The notes under the pieces: generated by a model
Told to the model about the DNA's origin: nothing
Seen by the model: only the letters and a program-made list of their open reading frames with translations
Database searches by the model: none
Shown here: in pieces, positions 14,595 to 17,025 of the stretch
Layout of the letters: each line of letters starts with the position of its first letter
Position numbering within the stretch: position 1 is the first letter of the stretch
Source: JBBAAP01 sp043808305
GTDB lineage: Bacteria; Planctomycetota; MHYJ01; JACQXL01
Direction: 5' to 3'
Assembly (NCBI GenBank): GCA_043808305.1
Contig: JAZDFB010000015.1
Span: 1-17,025, forward strand
DNA: 17,025 bases
Translations under genes and position numbers: made by a program

Positions 14595-15302
14595 ATGACT
14601 GCCATAATCAGCATCAAAGACCTTTGCTTCAAATACCCGGACGGCCATCCGGCGCTGGACGGGATAAACCTGTCCATAAATCCCGGCGAATCAATCGGCA
14701 TCATCGGCCCGAACGGCGCCGGTAAATCTACCCTACTGCTCCACCTCAACGGCACGCTCCGGCCTACTGCCGGCAGTATTACAGTATCCGGTATGCCGGT
14801 GGATGACCGCAATGTCCGGACTATCCGCCAAAAGGTCGGCATGGTCTTCCAGGACCCGGATGACCAGCTCTTTATGCCCACCGTGTCCGAGGATATCGCC
14901 TTCGGCCTGCTTAACCTCGGACTTTCGAAAGACGAAGTCCGTCAAAAGACCGGCGCCATCCTCAAGCGGTTCGGTATGTCCGGCTTTGCCAACAAGATGC
15001 CGCATCATCTCAGCTTAGGCGAAAAGAAAAAGATAGCCCTGGCCGGTATTTTAGTGCTGGAACCGGAAATCATCGTCTTTGACGAACCAACCGCCAACCT
15101 CGACCCGCGCAGCCGGCGGGAATTTATCGGACTCCTGTCAGAACTAAACCAGACCCGAATAATCGCCAGCCATAACCTGGAGATGATAGCTCGGGTTACC
15201 CAACGAGCGGTAGTTGTCAATAAAGGCAAAATCACCGCCGACGGCCCGGCCAAAGATGTCATCGCCAATACCGCCCTTCTGGAATCCAACGAGCTGGTTT
15301 AA
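14595..15302 (+). CDS. cbiO: CbiO/NikO, ATPase of the ECF nickel/cobalt transporter
   Basis: This 235-residue cytoplasmic ATPase powers metal uptake through CbiQ and NikM. All nucleotide-site motifs are present: Walker A GPNGAGKST at 38-46, Q-loop VFQDPDDQLF at 84-93 (the PDDQLF form is typical of ECF ATPases), signature LSLGEKKKIALAG at 139-151 in place of the common LSGGQ, Walker B EIIVFDEP at 158-165, D-loop ANLDP, and switch His193 in IIASHNL. The C-terminus is short, as in CbiO. It is the last gene of the metal locus. As a single ATPase gene it would act as a homodimer. It is unlikely to serve the ZnuB-like permease, which needs a different coupling helix. Confidence 0.95.
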   Translation: MTAIISIKDLCFKYPDGHPALDGINLSINPGESIGIIGPNGAGKSTLLLHLNGTLRPTAGSITVSGMPVDDRNVRTIRQKVGMVFQDPDDQLFMPTVSEDIAFGLLNLGLSKDEVRQKTGAILKRFGMSGFANKMPHHLSLGEKKKIALAGILVLEPEIIVFDEPTANLDPRSRREFIGLLSELNQTRIIASHNLEMIARVTQRAVVVNKGKITADGPAKDVIANTALLESNELV

Positions 15303-15322
15303 TAAAAATCCACATACCCCCA

Positions 15323-15405
15323 CCCCGTTAGAAATGTCTACGGATGATAAGGTTATTAAACTTTAGATAATTTTATTACGATTGATACCATCATTTCTAA
15401 CGGGG
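15323..15405. repeat. 83-bp element with perfect 14-bp terminal inverted repeats
   Basis: CCCCGTTAGAAATG (15323-15336) and CATTTCTAACGGGG (15392-15405) are exact inverted repeats around a 55-base AT-rich centre. It starts 20 bases after the cbiO stop and ends six bases before the 22-bp array. As RNA it could end transcription of the metal operon; as DNA it could be one border of the repeat element to its right. Confidence 0.6.
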
Positions 15406-15410
15406 CCCAG

Positions 15411-15828
15411 GGTAGATGGCGGAGTATGCGGGGGTGAATGACAGGGTATGTCCCGGTGAATGGCAATCTATTAGGGGGTAGATGACGGGGTATGCCGGAG
15501 TGCCTTACAGGATATGTAGGGGTGGATGACAGGGCATATCCCCTTGCCTGACGAACCGTGTCCCCCTGCCTGACAGGGTATATCCCGGTGCCTGACGGAC
15601 TGTGCCGGGGTGCCTGACGGAGTGTGTCCGGTTGCCTTACAGGGTATGTCCGGGTGCCTGACGGGGTATATGGGGTTGCCTGACGGGGTATGCCGGGTTG
15701 CCTTACAGGATATGCAGGGGTGGATGACAGGGTATGTCCCCTTGCCTGACGAGCCGTATCCCCCTGCCTGACGGGGTATATCCCGGTGCGGCACAGGGGG
15801 TATCGGGGTAAGGCAGGGGTGGTGTGGG
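15411..15828. repeat. tandem array of nineteen 22-bp units, no indels
   Basis: Units begin at 15411 and every 22 bases after it through 15807. The commonest form begins GGTGCCTGACGGGG and ends in TATGTCCC. T at position 3 is the same in all 19 units and C at position 10 in 18 of 19, while other positions vary. Units 15477-15586 and 15675-15784 are near copies at a distance of 198 bp (nine units), so a block was duplicated. Many units hold GGG-TAT-x-TCCC dyads. The array is flanked by GGCCCAGGG (15404-15412) and its inverse CCCTGGGCC (15846-15854). There are no unique spacers, so it is not CRISPR. Frames on the minus strand stay open only because the unit has no stop there; I see no real gene. 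Origin and role are unknown. Confidence 0.9.
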
Positions 15829-15878
15829 GTTTGGGGGATGCCACCCCCTGGGCCGGTTTTGAGCACAAAATTCCGGAC

Positions 15879-15946
15879 GAAGGGGTAAAAAATGCCCTTT
15901 TTACGGATTATTTTTTACCCCTTCAAACCCCATTTTTTACCCGTTC
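15879..15946. repeat. 15-bp perfect inverted repeat plus a third direct copy
   Basis: GAAGGGGTAAAAAAT (15879-15893) pairs exactly with ATTTTTTACCCCTTC (15910-15924). A further copy with one change, ATTTTTTACCCGTTC, lies at 15932-15946, precisely 22 bases after the second arm. The hairpin stands 33 bases before the end of the minus-strand HTH gene and could terminate it, the T-run falling within the stem. The 22-base step repeats the period of the array to the left. Confidence 0.75.
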
Positions 15947-15956
15947 AGCGCTTGAG

Positions 15957-16211
15957 TCACTTTTTCATCCGGGCCAGATATTCATCCAATCCAACCTGCC
16001 GATAAAGGGATACCCACGTCTTTACGGACTGGTAAGTAACATCCAGCATCGTGCTTATCTGCTTAAATGTATGCCCTTTATCGGACAGCCAGACGGCCTG
16101 AAGCCGTTTGCGCTTGCGGTTCTGCCCTTTCAGCGCCATCGTCTGTAACTCCCGGCTGATTCTCTTGCGCTCATCGTCGGTCAGTTTGATAAATGCGTGC
16201 GGAAAAGGCAT
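15957..16211 (-). CDS. small solo helix-turn-helix protein, IS630-transposase-N-terminal-like
   Basis: The 84-residue protein is nearly all a homeodomain-like HTH fold: KLTDDERKRISRELQ, then NRKRKRLQAVWLSDKGHTFKQISTMLDVTYQSVKTWVSLYRQVGLDEYLA. This resembles the first DNA-binding domain of IS630/Tc1-type transposases (RRAQALLLLADG...REIA..LGVS...V..W...F...G). It stops cleanly with no DDE domain after it; the downstream side is hairpins and the 22-bp array. It may be a relic of an insertion sequence, or a stand-alone DNA-binding protein. Its strong positive charge (KGQNRKRKRLQ) suits DNA binding. The ribosome site before ATG 16211 is weak. Closeness to a phased repeat array makes a binding relation possible, which is inference only. 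Confidence 0.72.
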   Translation of the reverse strand: MPFPHAFIKLTDDERKRISRELQTMALKGQNRKRKRLQAVWLSDKGHTFKQISTMLDVTYQSVKTWVSLYRQVGLDEYLARMKK

Positions 16212-16222
16212 AACTCATTAAG

Positions 16223-16252
16223 CACTAAATCCTAAATTCGAAGCCCTAAACT
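16223..16252. repeat. dispersed intergenic tag between HTH and membrane-protein genes
   Basis: CACTAAATCCTAAATTCGAA and the next ten bases resemble, from memory, a C/A-rich tract that recurs between genes in many environmental genomes. It fills most of the 49-base gap and forms part of the HTH gene's leader. Confidence 0.45.
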
Positions 16253-16260
16253 ATAACCCC

Positions 16261-16674
16261 TTACTCAAGTCCTTCCAGATTACCCTTGCGCTCAAATATC
16301 AGCTTGGTGTCTTTGTGGAGAAGGATTATAATAGCAGATGTGAATAATAAAATAGACACCAAATTTAATTGTGACATCTTTTCTCCAAGAATATTAGGAT
16401 TTGTCAATGGCAAAAAAGAGTACAAACTGAGCGCACATATTATAGCGCTTACTATTATAGATAAAATCCTTGCCCATTTCTTGAATATTATTAATCCAAA
16501 CCCAGTAAGTAAGTATATTATAGTCGGTATCATAAATAATATTTGTTTCCAATTTGGTAACTGTGCTTCTTCAAATACGGGATTTAAAAGAACCATAATA
16601 ACACCTAACATACCCATTACGAGATATAATACCGCAAAATATCTAATCAAACGCTTCCGAATTTGTAGTTTCAT
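16261..16674 (-). CDS. small four-helix membrane protein of unknown function
   Basis: I do not recognise the family. With the start at 16674 it has 138 residues: a basic head (MKLQIRKRLIRYF), then four hydrophobic segments at roughly 10-30, 42-63, 68-87 and 102-120, and a short charged tail (LLHKDTKLIFERKGNLEGLE). The layout resembles small integral membrane proteins of the DoxX-like or DUF-type class without a motif to choose. The frame stays open upstream to 16770, but that part is encoded by a dispersed repeat and a palindrome and lacks membrane character, so the later ATG is preferred. The tail includes a repeat-like stretch (16303-16318), suggesting the original C-terminus was altered. 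AT content is higher than in the metal locus. Confidence 0.65.
   Translation of the reverse strand: MKLQIRKRLIRYFAVLYLVMGMLGVIMVLLNPVFEEAQLPNWKQILFMIPTIIYLLTGFGLIIFKKWARILSIIVSAIICALSLYSFLPLTNPNILGEKMSQLNLVSILLFTSAIIILLHKDTKLIFERKGNLEGLE
16303..16318. repeat. dispersed tag inside the 3' end of the membrane-protein gene
   Basis: CTTGGTGTCTTTGTGG is the reverse complement of the CCACAAAGACACCAAG tag at 13716-13731, an exact 16-base match within this window. Here it codes for HKDTK in the protein tail. Confidence 0.6.
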
Positions 16675-16714
16675 AACACCCTTATAATATCCTCTGATAA
16701 TACAGTCAAGTAAA

Positions 16715-16736
16715 TTCTTTGCGCCCTTTGCGGTGA
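16715..16736. repeat. dispersed intergenic tag
   Basis: The bases TTTGCGCCCTTTGCGGTGA within this stretch resemble another short sequence that recurs between genes in environmental genomes. It lies in the leader of the membrane-protein gene. Confidence 0.45.
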
Positions 16737-16750
16737 TAGAGTATGGAATT

Positions 16751-16779
16751 CTTGACAAGGACTTTGTCAAGTATATAGT
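16751..16779 (+). promoter_or_regulatory. palindrome over a rightward sigma-70-type promoter
   Basis: CTTGACAA (16751-16758) and TTGTCAAG (16764-16771) are perfect inverted arms around GGACT. The left arm gives TTGACA (16752-16757), and TATAGT follows after 16 bases (16774-16779), a good promoter pair reading out of the window. The right arm gives TTGACA on the minus strand too, without an equally good -10. The palindrome could be an operator. Confidence 0.5.
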
Positions 16780-16839
16780 TCGGCTGGTAATTATGTAAGC
16801 GGATTCAACTGATTTAGCCGATAGTATTATATCAGGTTT

Positions 16840-16885
16840 CAGCCTGAGGCTGACCCGCCTCTGGCGGAGACCCGCCTCTGGCGGG
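16840..16885. repeat. palindrome followed by two tandem 17-bp hairpin units
   Basis: CAGCCTGAGGCTG (16840-16852) is a perfect palindrome about its centre. GACCCGCCTCTGGCGGA (16852-16868) is followed directly by a copy differing only in the last base (16869-16885). Each copy contains a CCGCC-TCT-GGCGG hairpin of a type common as a dispersed repeat in several bacterial phyla. Confidence 0.8.
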
Positions 16886-16932
16886 AATATGTTTACTTAG
16901 AGACTCTATCAAAACTATTATGATAAGTATTT

Positions 16933-16953
16933 CCTCTCCCCTTGTGGGAGAGG
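16933..16953. repeat. CT/GA-rich hairpin (REP-like)
   Basis: CCTCTCCC (16933-16940) pairs with GGGAGAGG (16946-16953) around a 5-base loop. The following GGGTGAGGGG at about 16956-16965 is answered by CACCCTCCCC at about 16979-16988. Sequences of this form are widespread dispersed repeats in bacterial intergenic DNA. Confidence 0.65.
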
Positions 16954-17025
16954 GTAGGGTGAGGGGAATCAAGATAATCACCCTCCCCTCCCTCGAACGG
17001 GACCCCGGCTAATAGGGGTAACCCC

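Larger units (their letters stand above)
16675..17025. other. gene-free, repeat-rich right end
   Basis: No coding region is supported between the membrane-protein start and the window end. The stretch holds a dispersed tag (16715-16736), a palindromic promoter (16751-16779), a palindrome with tandem hairpins (16840-16885), a CT/GA hairpin (16933-16953), and an ACCCC/GGGGT pair near the very end. Confidence 0.7.

Noticed and set aside
15411..15828. CRISPR array
   Set aside because: The units are contiguous with no unique spacers, and no cas genes are in the window.
15356..15868. Minus-strand open frames of 170 and 131 residues across the 22-bp array, giving a 22-residue protein repeat
   Set aside because: A 22-bp unit without stops is open in all three minus frames. 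Starts would be TTG/GTG, no ribosome site is seen, and no frame is favoured over another.
15957..16211. Complete IS630 insertion sequence
   Set aside because: Only the HTH part is present; no DDE domain in any frame and no TA target duplication with matching ends could be identified.
16675..16770. N-terminal extension of the four-helix membrane protein
   Set aside because: The extra codons fall in a dispersed repeat and a palindrome and encode a polar stretch unlike the start of a membrane protein.

Overview
The window looks like part of a Gram-negative (two-membrane) bacterial chromosome of middling GC. Two probable outer-membrane beta-barrel proteins, several signal peptides and an ECF sigma/anti-sigma pair support this. 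Gene content and the many short dispersed intergenic repeats fit an environmental lineage such as Planctomycetota or a neighbouring phylum, but the window holds no marker gene that settles the taxon.

Layout. (1) 3-1171, plus strand: the C-terminal part of alanine racemase, then larB with a 4-base overlap, ending at a perfect hairpin terminator. (2) 1228-1406: a non-coding inverted-repeat element between convergent genes. (3) 1409-6922, minus strand, read from right to left: a STAS/zinc-ribbon/degenerate RsbW-like protein, a GspE-N-terminal-like protein with a long acidic tail, L-aspartate oxidase (nadB), an ECF sigma factor, its zinc-finger anti-sigma partner, and a membrane-anchored coiled-coil protein. 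Gaps are small, so this reads as one operon. (4) 7030-15302, plus strand: a metal-homeostasis locus. It holds a secreted His/Cys-rich protein, an outer-membrane porin/receptor-like protein, a ZnuA-like binding protein and ZnuB-like permease (no ATPase beside them), a NifX-type protein, NikR, a second outer-membrane protein, and a complete ECF-type nickel/cobalt transporter (NikM/CbiM, NikN, CbiQ, CbiO). (5) 15303-17025: a gene-poor, repeat-rich tail. Its centre is a 19-unit array of a 22-bp repeat with no indels, bracketed by hairpins and followed by a small solo helix-turn-helix gene, then a four-helix membrane protein and several palindromes.

How the parts fit. The best-supported theme is nickel. 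NikR has all four nickel ligands, and an inverted repeat matching the published NikR box (GTGTTAC-N13-GTAACAC type) at 12 of 14 positions overlaps the nikR promoter. The ECF transporter follows, and larB at the other end of the window makes part of the nickel-pincer cofactor from NaAD, a product of the NAD pathway that NadB starts. The window thus joins nickel sensing, nickel import and one nickel-cofactor enzyme, although these lie in separate transcription units. The ZnuAB-like pair could carry zinc, manganese or nickel; sequence alone does not say.

The two most unusual objects are the 22-bp array with its adjoining HTH gene (15323-16211) and the heavily base-paired leader in front of the NifX-type gene (10834-10940).
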